Below are positions 10,717 to 21,903 of a stretch of DNA of 64,000 nucleotides, piece by piece (position 1 is the first letter of the stretch; each line of letters opens with the position of its first letter). A model generated the notes under the pieces. The model was not told the DNA's origin. It did no database searches and worked only from the letters and a program-made list of their open reading frames with translations. Source of the stretch: Lepraria neglecta (Eukaryota; Ascomycota; Lecanoromycetes; Lecanorales; Stereocaulaceae); the NCBI GenBank assembly GCA_033220425.1, contig CM065650.1, forward strand, positions 2,046,001 to 2,110,000, read 5' to 3'. Both the position numbers and the translations under genes were made by a program.

Positions 10717-13139
10717 TCACCTCTTCGAGTTTCCCCATACTCCCCATCCTCCACTCCGTCCTCCCTTCTTCCCAACCACCTCCACACCGTCAATCACACA
10801 CCGTTTGTCAACACCCTTACACATATCCACAACCGTCAGCGCCGCCCCAGCGACACCCGTCAACGCCTCCATCTCTATGCCCGTTTTTGCCGTTGTTTCG
10901 ACTTGCACTGAGATCCGTATTCCCCCATGCTCTCCAATGGGTTTGCTTAATAGCTGCGTTTTTGACATTCTATCTTCCTCTGACATCGCTTCCTCTACTA
11001 CTGCATCCTTATCGAACGCAGAAGACTCTTTGCCATCACCAACCCCTTCAGCCTTCCCCGGTACAGATTCCACTCTCACCACACACCCCTCAACTCCTAC
11101 CCCTCCATGAGCCAGCGGAATAACCTCAGCAGTCTTTTTGACAGCTTGGATCCCAGCCACCCTTGCTACAGCTAGTACATCTCCTTTCTTGAGCCCGTGT
11201 TCGCGAATAAGGTGGAGCGGCTCTGCATTCGAAAATCTCACGTGGCCAATTGCAAGGGCGACGCGGTAGGTGATTCGTTTGGCTGAAACGGAGATTTGGT
11301 GGACTTCGGATGACGAGGTGAGATGGGGGAGTGTTGTCGAGGTGCTGGTATTTGCGGAGGTAGCTTGAGGTGGAGACTCGGGCTGGGTTGGGGGTGTTTT
11401 GGGTGGTGTGGTTGAGATTGAGCGGATGAAGATGGCGGAGTGGTGGGTGGAGGGGAGGAGGTGGAATGGGACGGTTGGAGGGTTGAATCCCAGAATGGGT
11501 GAGTGAGGGTTGTTTGCTGTCCTTTGCTTTGCATAGGACGTTGGCCATGTATTTGGTATTGATGATGAAGGCAATAGATCATCTGAGATCACGGCTGTCA
11601 GCATATGTAGCACTATCTTATAACAGCATCAACAAAATCTCAAAGGTTCCCAATCTCAACAACAAGACAGATCGTTGCATACAGCCGTGTTCATCCAATC
11701 ATCGTGTACATCCAAATCGTACCCCCATTCCCAAAGCCCAGACCCAAATACCCAAGACCTAAAAGAATATAAACCTACCCACCAATCAAAATCATAGGCC
11801 GATTCTTCATATTCTCCAGCTCTCCCATTCCCGCATGCTTTTCCTTCTTCCTCTTAACCGCCATCCTAATGACCTCCAACAACTCCCTCTCCCTCTCTCT
11901 ATACTCCAACGGGTGGGCGGGTTCGTTCCCCGGCAAAATCTGTCGCCGATCCATCTCAACCTGCTTCAGCGCCTCCATCGCCTCCTTATCCTCAATCGGC
12001 AACCCTCCATTGCCTTTCCTTAAGAGATCGCGTAAACTGACTTCCGCGTTGCCGAATAAGCAGACTTTGAGATTGCCGTCGCTCGTGATACGAAGACGGT
12101 TACAGGTGCCGCAGAAATTGTGCGTCATGCTCGTAATGAATCCAACCCTCCCCCTAAACCCGGGCACCCTGTACGTCTTACTCGTATCATTCCTGCTATC
12201 CCTTACTTTCTCCAACCCCGGATATTTCTCTCGAATTAAGTTGAGCATTTCTTTATAGGAAAGCATTTTGTTTTTGGACCACTTGTTGCCGTCGAAGGGC
12301 ATGTATTCGATAAACCTAACCTCAACATCTTTCTCTCTTCCCATTTCCACGAAGGGGAGGATCTCCCTTTCATTGACCCCCCTCATGACGACGCAGTTGA
12401 TTTTTAGTTTGATGCTGGCCCCTAGGCGGTTCATTTCGAGTATGCGGTCGATGGAGCGGATGACGGCTTCGAAACCTTTGCGGCGGGTCATGATTTGGAA
12501 TTGGAAGGGGTCGAGGGTGTCGAGGCTTAGGTTTACGCCTGTTAGGCCTGCTTCTGCCATGGCGTCGAGCTTCCTGTGCAATGCTATGCCATTAGTTGTA
12601 AGACAGAGCTCTCGTAGCCCTTTGGGTCTTAGAGAGCCAATCTGCTGCATCAACGGCACGATGTCCTTCCGTATCGTTGGCTCCCCGCCCGTAAGCCGTA
12701 TTTTAGTCACGCCCTGACTGACGAATATTTCGGATAGATATGCTATCTCGGGCGTTGTAAGCAGGTGCGAGGGCGGGGAGAGGGGGACGCCTTCTTCCGG
12801 CATGCAGTATGTGCAGCGTAGGTTGCAGCGTTCGGTTATACTGATGCGGAGGTAGTCGTGTTGGCGGTTGAAGGTGTCTGTTAGGAAGGAGGAGAAGGGT
12901 TTGGCTTCTCGTAGGGTTTCGCGGCGGGAGGGGGGGAGGTTGTGGGGTTGTGGTGGGGAGCGTGAGGGTGTGGGCGCGGGACGGGGTGGAGGTGGGAGGT
13001 CATGAAGTGTTGTGGATTCTTTGATTGCTACTGCTGCAGAGGCGATGCTTCGACATTGGGGGTAGAGGACTCGAGGTATCACCCGGAATGTTTTGGTGGG
13101 GGTCAGCCGGTAGACTGAGCGAAGGAGGGCGGGCTCCAT
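10717..13139 (-). CDS. cnxABC: Molybdenum cofactor biosynthesis MoaA-MoaC fusion (CnxABC type)
   Basis: The first exon encodes GTP 3',8-cyclase (MoaA/MOCS1A). It has the radical-SAM cluster CNLRCTYC at about residues 105-112, a TGGEPTIR motif, and the second cluster [18 protein letters not shown], ending NRPMILIGG. The start is ATG 13139. The first 40 residues are basic with no acidic residue before about 40, consistent with mitochondrial import. The second part (below about 11600) is cyclic pyranopterin monophosphate synthase (MoaC/MOCS1B). It has [19 protein letters not shown], the active-site region [16 protein letters not shown] and DMCKGVDK; the usual PLCHP reads PLAHG. Together they turn GTP into cPMP. 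A donor GTAGGT at 11778 follows GG, and intron retention gives a stop directly after Gly-Gly. The acceptor is unresolved; the only in-frame candidate I found follows AAG near 11527. An acidic insertion (about 45 residues) splits the MoaC domain. Confidence 0.9.
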
Positions 13140-13622
13140 TGTGTGGTATCGGAGGTACAGTGGATATGAGACAAACCATTGCTCTAGGAGCCGCAACGGA
13201 TTGAATTAGCCGGAAGAGATTGTCAAAGGAGGAGAAAAATTGCATGAAAGTGTCGAGGCCTGCCTTTGTCAACGGCTTCGAACGGCTATCGCCGAAAATC
13301 CGAGGCAATCATTCAGCCCTATGGGAATGCTTTCTTGAACCCAATGCGAACATATCGTCAAGCAAAGAAAAACGTCGAACGATTAGAGGCACCACGATAG
13401 TAGAGGTGCACGGGAAAATTTCTTTGAGCAATAGCTAGTCTTTGGAACAGTATGATCTCTCTAAAGCACAAAGTTGCAGCCTTCGACTATGGCCGCGAGG
13501 AGTCCACCAGCATAATATGCCAGAGACATCACCCAATAAGTAGTTCGTAAATATTCGTAACAGACACCAGTGGTGCCTTCGTACCCCCATAACGCCTCTC
13601 CATAAGCTCATTCCATGAAAGA
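13140..13622. other. Intergenic between cnxABC start and bZIP end
   Basis: Holds the promoter of the minus-strand MoaA-MoaC gene (13140 upward) and the 3' end of the upstream bZIP gene, which points the same way. No gene or repeat recognised. Confidence 0.5.
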
Positions 13623-15548
13623 TCATAAGTGTGCTGTTATCGCACCCACCCTCGCAGAAGCTGCATCTAGCTTCGAGCACAACCGCTCGAATCTCTCCAA
13701 GGTCGCCGAGCCGACCTCTCCACTCTCACTTGGTTCTTCCTCAACAGTCAGCTCCACACGTCCAAACGCTTTTTCGAGCTCAATTTCGCCGAAAATTCGA
13801 TCTTCCGGTGCCACAGTGCACGTTGTTACTGTTGATGATGCAGGCTGGTCGACGAAAAGAGCAAAGGCAGGATCCGAGACGTCAATCTCGACAGGGGCCT
13901 CGATTGGCTCAGGCATTTCCACCTTTTCTGGAGCTGCTGGCATGAAATTGATGTCGGCAGGTGCGTCTTTGGCGTCATCGGTTGCAGGGTAGGGTCCGAC
14001 AAAGTTTGATGATTTGCCATGTAGCATTGCAAATTTCATCGTGTCGACAGCAGGACCTTGAGGCACTTCAGTGACAGCATAGACCTGAGCATCGTAGAGG
14101 CCAAACTCCATGTTGTCAGTGTAGCCCGTGTTCGTGGACTCGGTGGCGTTGTACTCGAAAGTTGGTTCCTCGGGAATCATCGTCAAGCCAACGTGATGGT
14201 TGTTTTGCACTTGACTTTGTTGTTGGCGAGAAGCGGCTTGATTCGGGTTGACGTCTTTCCGGGGTGTGGCTGACTGAAGTCGGGCAGTAGAATTGTGAGA
14301 TTGCGTTTGAGAAAGCTCGGGGATGTTGGCTGGGACGTTGGCTGGGACACTAGTGCCGCTGAGGTCCGCAAGGAAGGTGGAGAAGGCTGACGATGAGAGA
14401 AGCATGCGAGTCAAATCAGCCAAGCGAGTGTTCTCGGCCGTCAGCTCTTCGTTCTTTATCCTCAGCTCGTCTGCTTCCTGTGACTTGGCAGCGATCTCTC
14501 CCTCAAGCTGTCCAATGTATTCTGCTCGAATGTTAGCAGATGGTCTGACATTTTAGTGCAGGAGGTAATTACCCTTTCTTCGCGAGCGGAAGGCTCGTGC
14601 GGACACTTTGTTCCTGAGTTGTCGTCGCTCCTTGCTGCTCAGCTTCTTTCCTTCTTCACTAGCCAGTAGTCTCTCGTCCTCATCCATATCTTCCTCGTCT
14701 TTCCTCATGCGAGCACTGTGCGATTGGCTGCCACTAGCGGTCGGCGTTGCAGCGTCATCATCGTTTGATGAAGCCACGCTGCTGTGTCTCATCTGGTTGA
14801 GGAGACGTGAGATGCTCTCCTCGACATGAGGATCTGTTGGAGCACGTGCACTGCTTCCGCTCCGGCTGGTTTGACGCGAATGTGATGCAGTGTTTCGTTG
14901 CTGTTGTACCATAGATTGCTGCTGTTGGGCGTCTGCCTGTGCCTTTGCCAAAGCAGCTTGTTGGTGCATACCAGGATACACGCGGCCTGGGTGGATCTGT
15001 GATGGAAGAGTGCGTGGTGCGGTTTCATGTCCAATGATAGCTGCAGGGTTGATGAAATCAGTGTTCGGCGCTTTCATATCTGACGGAGAACCAAAGTCGA
15101 GATCCATATTGCCAGATGCATTCTGACTTGGAGCGGTACCGAAGTCCAGCATGTCATCGGTGGTGTTCGTGCCAAAATATCCGTCTACGGGCGGCATCGT
15201 TGCCGCCATACCATAGTATTGTTGTTTACTGGAAAGTGGCCACTGGTCCATTTGATTGACACCGTAGGTATTGGCCAACGCTCCCACCGCAAAGCTGGTT
15301 TGTTGTTTGTACTCATCATATTGATGGCTTGGTGGTCTGAATGTCTGGGGACTCGGCTGGATAGGGGTAAGAGTATTGGAGGATGACGAAGTCGGTGTGG
15401 CGCTAGAGTTGGTGGATAGAGGTGAGATGGACGGAGTAGGTACGATAGTCTGATCGTAGTTGATGAAGTCGAAAGGGTCGAAGCAACCAGGTTGAGATGC
15501 TTGAGACGGCTCCGTCGAAGGCTCTCGCTTGAAAGTGGTGGTCATCAT
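13623..15548 (-). CDS. bZIP transcription factor, MeaB-like
   Basis: Two exons, 15548-14573 and 14521-13623, joined over a 51-base intron (GTAATT..CTAAC..CAG), give 624 residues. The basic region reads SSKERRQLRNKVSARAFRSR at about residue 305-324. It contains the N-x-x-S-A-R-A-F-R-S-R signature, so it should bind palindromic bZIP sites as a dimer in the nucleus. The intron falls inside RRK|EYI, and the leucine zipper follows in exon 2 (EYIGQLEGEIAAKSQEADEL and onward). The N-terminal 250 residues are low in charge and rich in Ser, Thr, Pro and Gln, with a Gln run, as in activation domains. Residues after the zipper are acidic and probably disordered. The basic region resembles Aspergillus and Fusarium MeaB, a regulator linked to nitrogen metabolism, but that assignment is from memory. 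Start ATG ATG at 15548/15545. Confidence 0.85.
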
Positions 15549-16779
15549 GTTTTTGACTCAAATATGAGTCGAAGAACACGCAAGCCTATTTGCAGACGTG
15601 TCGAATGTTGTCCTTGAAACGAAGGAGTCCACGCCCTGATAAGGGTCTTGGTGCTTTGTAGTCGAACTGCTGCCTAGAGGATCGCTTGCAGTTGTTTTGT
15701 CCCTCTCCCCTTCCTGCCGACTTGTCCGTCTCTTTCAAAACAATGAACGATCGCTATGATGTAAGACTCTCAGTAAACAAAGGATATGGGATTCGCGATA
15801 GTAGTAGAGTACAGTTGAATAGGTCGTAAATCAATAAAGAGAGACAGATTGGAGAGAACCGGGAAAGGGAATGTACAACGGGGCGCAGCAGCGACTTCTG
15901 CTCTAATTTTAGAGAAGGGGTTTCGGTGACGCGGACATCGGCCGGTAATTGACACTCTGCCGATGTCTTGGCGCTAATCCTTTGCCAATGTACCCGATAC
16001 AACCGTTCTCTGCACAATTCTCTGCACAATTCTCTGCACAATTCTCTGCACAAGGAACGACATTGCTCGTTTTCTTGATGAGTGACTTGCGAAGGAAACA
16101 CCTCATGTCAATAGGACGAGCTTCAACGGCTTTGTTACTGACGACGGGTAGGCCGCAACGTCTCGCCTTGACTGGACTCCTATCGCAGAAAGCCGGTTTT
16201 ACTGCCGAGATCAATTCCTGGTTTACTTTCCTTAGTTGTTTCATTCTCTGCCACCTGCCAATGTTTTGTTTTGACCTTGGTTGTGTGGAGACTGCATCCT
16301 AGCCGCATCGATTATTCTACACGTATCTGGTCGATGTAATGCTTCGCCTCGCAGTTGCGCGGACCTACTAGGTAGTTGCTTACATCCGCGGATGGTGTCC
16401 CGCTTGATGACAAGCCCCAAATCTCGATATCTTTCCAGAGGCCAATTGTAGTAACGAGTCGACGTGGTTAAGCATAGCCCCGCCTTGATATATGCATACG
16501 AAAGGACATGGTAGGTTTGGGAGGCTTCGGCCCTTTTATGTCACCGTTTGCGGCCTACGTACCTGCTATCGATCGCGCTCAATCAGTTCGTTAAAAGCTG
16601 CCTTCGGGATTGTGGAGTCTACAGGCACACGGCGGAACTTTCTGCAAGCTTATGTTCAGGATACGAACAGGTCTCTCAGATTCTCACTAATTATACTAAG
16701 CGATCTAAAACAGCTGAAAATCAGATTGCAAGCAAAGCAGGCAATGCACAAATTCAGCCCTCAGAGGCTAGCCAGCCTA
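15549..16779. other. Long upstream region of the bZIP gene
   Basis: About 1.2 kb without a supported gene separates the bZIP start from the end of the next minus-strand gene. It holds a 12-base minisatellite at 16006-16053. Long leaders with upstream ORFs are usual for fungal bZIP regulators of nutrient response. Several short open frames exist here, but I cannot tell whether they are transcribed. Confidence 0.4.
16006..16053. repeat. Minisatellite, 4 x 12 bases
   Basis: Four perfect tandem copies of TTCTCTGCACAA at 16006-16017, 16018-16029, 16030-16041 and 16042-16053. On the minus strand this reads as a repeated Cys-Arg-Glu-Leu, which is not within a supported gene. Perfect identity points to recent slippage. 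It lies about 460 bases upstream of the bZIP ATG. Confidence 0.95.
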
Positions 16780-18132
16780 TCATCTCATGGACCCACTCAT
16801 TCTCGTTTGACGAGACTCACGTGGGCCTCGATCCCCCATATTTGCGTACATACAAATGATCTCGGTGGCTCCGTAAGACTCCCGTGGCCGGCTCGCTTGG
16901 TACGACTCACCTGGGATCTCGTCCTTCCAGTACTCCCACCCAGACATTGTCGAAATGGCTCCGTCCGATTCTCGCGGCTGAGGGGCTTGGTGTTCCTCGG
17001 TTCCATGACTCTCACGTTGGTCGTGTTCCTCCGAGGGCTGATGAGAGCCATTGTACCACTCGGTTTGAGGCCTCTCCTCGGTTCCATACCTCTCACGGTG
17101 GCCGAGTTCCTCCCAGTACTGGGAGTCAGTCATCGTGTCGGTGGCTACGTACGATTGTCGTGGTTGATCGACGTGGAGAGAGCTACTGTACCACTCTGTT
17201 CGTGGCCTCTCGCCTACTAGGTTATTGTAGGATTGTGCCCATACCTCTGCTCTCCTTACACTTGCATTTTCGTTTTCGTTGTCCGACTCTTCTTCTTGTA
17301 CTTCTTCTGCGTCAGTATTGGCTTCAGGGTGTCCACTTATCGGTTCGCTCCTCCGCTTAGCTTTACGTCTCTCAATTCCCCATTGCCTCACACGTATCCG
17401 ATCTTTCAAGATGTTATGCCCCTGACGCATCCACTTCGATTCCCAACCGATGCCGGGCTCGGGATCCAACCACACGCTTAACTCTGGCCATGGCCCGCGC
17501 TTCTTCTTCCGCCCCAACGCAGAAGTCTTAACCGCCCGAACAGCTTCGGAATTCTGCATAAATAGCGACAGCTTGCAAGCCACACAGTTGGTCAAGTTGC
17601 ATAAGGAGCAATTTTGGCGGTGACATACCGCATCGTCGGAAGAATGACCTGCTTCTGCACCTTTGGCCGGGAAGAGGTGGATATACGGCTCCAAGGTCTG
17701 CAGCAGGTCCTCCATTTGTGGCGATACAAGGTCCCTCGGACACGTTCTCAGCTTAGCCAGACGCGGGCCGATCTCCTTCCCTATCAATTCCTCCAGCTCT
17801 TCAATGATTTGAAGCTCAAACCATGTGTGAGCCTGGCAGAGACAATTCGGAGCAGTGGTGAAGCTGGGCCGGGTCAATGGGGGCCCTAGAGCCGCGATAC
17901 GGGTTGCAAGCATTGGTGTGGTAGGAGGAAGAGATAATAAATGGGTGAGCGCGCTTATTTGATGGGGTTGCAGTGCACTATGGCGGCCGGGCTGACGGCC
18001 ACTCACAATCCAAGTCTTCTTGATATCGAAACCGTGTCTGTCTGGTGCTGCCTGGAAGTAGGGCTTCTTGGAATCTTGGACCTTGTTCTTGCGGAAGGAA
18101 AGGCCCCGGGCAAGGGCGCTGGCGAGAGGCAT
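16780..18132 (-). CDS. Unrecognised protein with Cys/His cluster and acidic, repeat-like tail
   Basis: Single exon of 450 codons from ATG 18132 to 16780. Residues 1-20 are basic and Ala/Leu-rich, which could be a mitochondrial presequence. Around residues 167-188 is a compact cluster, CHRQNCSLCNLTNCVACKL, with five cysteines and one histidine that might bind a metal. A basic stretch (RRKAKRRSEP) is followed by an acidic one (EEVQEEESDNENEN, about residue 285). The last 160 residues contain degenerate repeats of PRxSYxAT, RPxTEWY and a YWEE/YWKDE core, rich in Glu, Tyr, Ser and Gly and probably disordered. I do not recognise the family. The long uninterrupted frame, the sensible start and the structured mid-section make it a likely real gene, though the repeat-rich tail could include an unspliced intron. 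Confidence 0.6.
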   Translation of the reverse strand: MPLASALARGLSFRKNKVQDSKKPYFQAAPDRHGFDIKKTWIVSGRQPGRHSALQPHQISALTHLLSLPPTTPMLATRIAALGPPLTRPSFTTAPNCLCQAHTWFELQIIEELEELIGKEIGPRLAKLRTCPRDLVSPQMEDLLQTLEPYIHLFPAKGAEAGHSSDDAVCHRQNCSLCNLTNCVACKLSLFMQNSEAVRAVKTSALGRKKKRGPWPELSVWLDPEPGIGWESKWMRQGHNILKDRIRVRQWGIERRKAKRRSEPISGHPEANTDAEEVQEEESDNENENASVRRAEVWAQSYNNLVGERPRTEWYSSSLHVDQPRQSYVATDTMTDSQYWEELGHRERYGTEERPQTEWYNGSHQPSEEHDQRESHGTEEHQAPQPRESDGAISTMSGWEYWKDEIPGESYQASRPRESYGATEIICMYANMGDRGPRESRQTRMSGSMR

Positions 18133-18451
18133 ATTGGATTGCTGACGTCAGTGGTGGGAAGGAGCACGTACCGAGTATGCTGATGGAGGTGTAGATCCTC
18201 CTGTTCGGGTCGATGTGATGAGAGAAGACGCTGATGGACGTTCTGCATTTGCTAACATGTAGATGGATATGTATCGACGTCTCGACAAAGGATTTACCGT
18301 CTCTTTGATGATCGCTGACAATGGCATTGCTTTATTGTCCAAGCCGCATGTCTCACAATCTAATTGTTACTTTTCTTTGTTCAAACACCCTTTCTTTAAG
18401 CCCTGAAGAAGGAGCCAGACTCATCGAACGCAATCATAAACAACAAAGCCA

Positions 18452-19222
18452 ATGTCTCATATCTACTCATATCAACCACGCCTCGCTACTCTACCTCATC
18501 TCTGCAAAGCAACCCGGACACCTCCAGCCCAGCCTACCATTCATATACAGTCATACAGACATATCCAAGTCATGTCCAACGGTTCCAATCTTGACCATTA
18601 CTACCGTATACATACCAAGTCCAACGACCCCGACGTAGAACGCTACCTCCTCGAAAACGAACGCCTATCCACCTTCGACTATACACTGGGCTACCCTTTC
18701 CCCAACCCCTGGTGCTACTGGCGCAAAGGCGAACGCAACGATCAAAGCGACTATCCTGACGATATGGCTATACGCCATTACATCCCCCGCAGCTTGTTCA
18801 ATTACTATTACGCCCGTAAGGGGGGTCTCATCCTAGCTAAAGATTGGGCACGGGACAGCAAAGACCTGGTGGCGGTTGATAAGCTGATTACGAGATGCAC
18901 GGTAGAGACGATTCCGGAGGACAAGGGGTACCTTAGACCTGTGGAATGGGATCGCGGTTTTTGGGGACAGGATGGGAGGATTATTATGGGAGAGACGAAG
19001 GGTAAGAGCGGTGAATTCAAAGCCCTTGATGGGCCTCCTGAAGTGGAATATAGGGAGATGATAGTAAGTTCTGCACCACCGCCTTCGGCTTCGCGCCCGA
19101 TTCTGAAGCCCCATCCTCCTAAGAGAGCAGGTTTAGCGGCACCGGGTCCAAGTGAGCGCTGGAGCTGGACCTGGAGTCGGGGAGAGTCGAGCTGGTTCAG
19201 GCTTTTTGGGCACAAGATTTGA
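18452..19222 (+). CDS. Unrecognised protein of about 256 residues
   Basis: Single open frame from ATG 18452 to TGA 19220-19222, divergent from the neighbour at 18132. A second ATG at 18572 (MSNGSNLDHYYRIHTKSNDP) may be the true start, since the first 40 residues look like translated leader. The central part (YLLENERLSTFDYTLGYPFP, then WCYWRKGERND and RSLFNYYYARKGG) has the composition of a folded domain rich in Tyr and Trp. The C-terminus is Pro/Ser-rich and ends SRGESSWFRLFGHKI. No signal peptide or membrane segment is obvious. I cannot name a family; the domain may be a lineage-specific fungal one. Confidence 0.55.
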   Translation: MSHIYSYQPRLATLPHLCKATRTPPAQPTIHIQSYRHIQVMSNGSNLDHYYRIHTKSNDPDVERYLLENERLSTFDYTLGYPFPNPWCYWRKGERNDQSDYPDDMAIRHYIPRSLFNYYYARKGGLILAKDWARDSKDLVAVDKLITRCTVETIPEDKGYLRPVEWDRGFWGQDGRIIMGETKGKSGEFKALDGPPEVEYREMIVSSAPPPSASRPILKPHPPKRAGLAAPGPSERWSWTWSRGESSWFRLFGHKI

Positions 19223-20362
19223 GCGCAATCCTGCTAGAAAGGCGACGTGAAGTAGGATGAGTGCTAATGCGGGGTTGAAGAAGAAGAGGAAGAGGAAGGG
19301 GACGGTGGAGGAGAGACCTGCTTTGCGATAAGCGTAGTAGGTGCTGCTTTGTCATTTCGCAGAAGGGTAATGCTTCTGGTCAAACAGTGTGCTGTCTAGG
19401 AGTCGTTCCAACATTTTGCTAAAAGAGATTTGAAGTGTGAATACGATAAACTCGATAGCTCAAAAAGCGTACTAACAAGAAGCTACACGCTCTCAAGCAT
19501 TGCTTCATTCACCGAATCCTCTAATTCAACAAATGGAGCTGCTATCCCCCCTATTCATAATACCCCACCTCATCCATCTCAACGCAATGAAAAGGAAAAC
19601 CAGTATCCCCTTCCCTACTCCGTAAAACAAGTACAAGCACACTATGGCTCCATACTCCCATCCGGATTCTTCGTCCTAGATGATCTCAATCAGACAACAG
19701 CTAAATCTCTTTAATGAGCTAGGGACGACTCCTGTCCAGCACTGCCACGAGACTGTGCCCTACCTAGGTTCTCTCCGCAGAGTCTCGTGCGTGGATAAGC
19801 CTTTCCTCAGATCGGTGGTATCAGGTGTACGCTTAGAACTAGTGGCCGGCTAGCTCAAACACAATTGTAGCCGCGGCTCCTCTCCAAGCCACTTAAGTCG
19901 CGTCTCATGTTGCAATGCCTTGCTAGGAGTTGTCAGCCTCTAAATGGTCTGATGAGTTGCAACTTCGCTGACATAAAGGCCCATATCAGTACGCCCCCGA
20001 TCTCTAGGCTGCTTGCTCCAGGCCTAAGCTTTTTGCCTTGGAGGACCCACTTGAGAAGCCTTGCTCCATTGACAAATAGCGTAGCTGCATCTGTCCGTCC
20101 AGATTTCATTGTGAAGCCGGTGGAAGAGGCTTGACCAATTGATCGACTGCGCTCATGTCACTTGATTTCATGCCAAGAAGGCTGCGGTATAGAAATTCCA
20201 TTCCTAAAGCAAAAATATAAGCGAAGGCCCAATGACTATGACTGCGACCAGATGAGATAGAAATTGTACACGCATCCGCTTGTAAGAAGCAGAGACCAAA
20301 CGAATGTAAGTTTTGTACAAAATAAGACATTACGCTACCATAGTAGCCATACCAAACCAACG
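19223..20362. other. Intergenic
   Basis: A 94-codon open frame at 19430-19714 begins at a non-ATG codon and has no motif; I do not call it. The interval between the convergent genes shows no repeat or RNA gene that I can recognise. Confidence 0.45.
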
Positions 20363-21903
20363 CTACCTGCTACTGTCAACTCCGATTATGCCCCCAGTCC
20401 GACCATGCATGCTGCCTGTAACTCGATCTCGCAACCCCTTGAAACTGTCTTTCGCTGATAATGTGCTTGTTGTTCGCTTCCGCGGACTCCGCCTCACTGA
20501 ATTTATTGCCTCTTTCTCCTCGTATGATTCGTCGGCTAGGACGTTAGGCCCACCGTCTTTCTTGTCGTCAAGGATCTGCTGCCGTGAACCTGCAGCCTGT
20601 AACTCAGCCTTGCCGGCCGGTGGTTGTGGCTGTCGATTTTTGATTGGTATTGATGGAAGGTCTGTGGCGTCTCGAAGGTCATTCTGGTATGGTTTCGGGT
20701 TTTGGTCGATGCTATCTGTGGGCTTTGAACTTGTGATCGGCGAGACTTCGTCCTTTTCGAGTGCTTTCTGTGCGCCAAGGCGCGTGCGCTCATACCGAGC
20801 AGATACATCGCCTCCAGTCCAGACGGTGCCAAGCGTTCGATCCCAGAAGGTGAAGAATGGCTGTGAGAAGTTTGTCTTGATGCCCCAGCTTTGATGATGA
20901 ACATCATGGTATCCGGCGTTATTCGACGTAATGTGCTGCAGAGGATCCCAAGGCAGTGCATATCCGCAGTGGTCGTCCACGGTTTTGATGGTCGAGCCTG
21001 CGAAGAAAACCATGCCTTGCCTCGTGTTCATTCCTGCGAGTTTGTATGCAATGCTTGCGCCAAGAGTGTCCAGCAAAAAGCCTTCGAAGGGGTGGTTGTA
21101 AAGTGCTCCGTATGCGTACGGCACATACAAGCGATGGTGTCGGGAGTGAAAGGTGGCTGATCTTTGAGTCAGCAAGAGCGGAGGAGGTTAGTCAATCGAG
21201 AACACATACTGTATAACCATTTGTTCATGTGCATTGCTCGATGCAAGAAGTACTGCCAAGTGTCCACCACCAGTATGGCCACGCCGAATTGTAGCATTGG
21301 TACCAAAACCCAGTAGAGGGCCCACGCGAGATGGAGCTCCCAAGCTGCGAAGCCCAAAGCAGTCGGCTGAGAACTCATCTCCAATCCTTTCAAGCTGTCG
21401 GTTGATGGGTATTGTCCTCCCATGAGCGCACCTGCAAGCATTGGGTATGATGGAGTAAGGTTCTTGGCCAGTCCAATAGCGTCGAGCCCAATCGTGGCCA
21501 GCAGTCCTGGGATTGCTCGTTCTGCAATTCGTATCCTCCTCGCCCATACTGCAACATCGTATTCTTCTTTTCCAAAAAAGTCATCTGGCTCAGTCATTCC
21601 AAGCACCCAACCCACTGCCGTCTGCACCACTTGCTGAATTACAACATCCCTGACCACCTCCCATCTTGACACTCTGTTCCTCTTCGCAACTTCTGCCGGT
21701 GTGTGTAATCTGTATTGAGGGAAGTAATCTTTGGTGTCGATCCAATGGAAGAACATAGACAAGCCCCAGTAGGCAACGATTGGTAGTAGGAGAGTCAAGA
21801 GTTTGTCGGGTATTGGCGCTAGTAGAGAAGGTAGAGGAGCAAGCTTGTATGAAGGGAGCGGTGGTAGCTCGCCGAATTGATCCATGGTTGGAGAGTTGAG
21901 CAT
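20363..21903 (-). CDS. SUR2: Sphinganine C4-hydroxylase (SUR2 family)
   Basis: Two exons, 21903-21210 and 21156-20363, spliced over a 53-base intron (GTATGT..GATCAG), give 495 residues. The enzyme hydroxylates C4 of dihydrosphingosine (or dihydroceramide) to phytosphingosine in the endoplasmic reticulum. The fatty-acid-hydroxylase histidine boxes are all present: HRAMH at the end of exon 1, HSRHH just after the splice, and HDVHH later, with YALPWDPLQH and FFTFWDRTLG between and after. N-terminal membrane segments are evident (LLTLLLPIVAYWGLSMFFHW, then WALYWVLVPMLQFGVAILVV). The motif IDTKDYFPQYRLHTPAEV matches the family. After the catalytic core a tail of about 170 polar residues (Lys, Asp, Ser, Arg) extends beyond the yeast enzyme length. 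A second in-frame ATG at 21885 is an equally good start. Confidence 0.93.

Noticed and set aside
10537-11123. Plus-strand open frames rich in Pro, Ser and Thr
   Set aside because: They are the antisense of the MoaC-encoding exon.
16492-17220. 242-codon plus-strand open frame
   Set aside because: It lies opposite the repeat tail of the minus-strand gene at 16780-18132 and mirrors its codon pattern.
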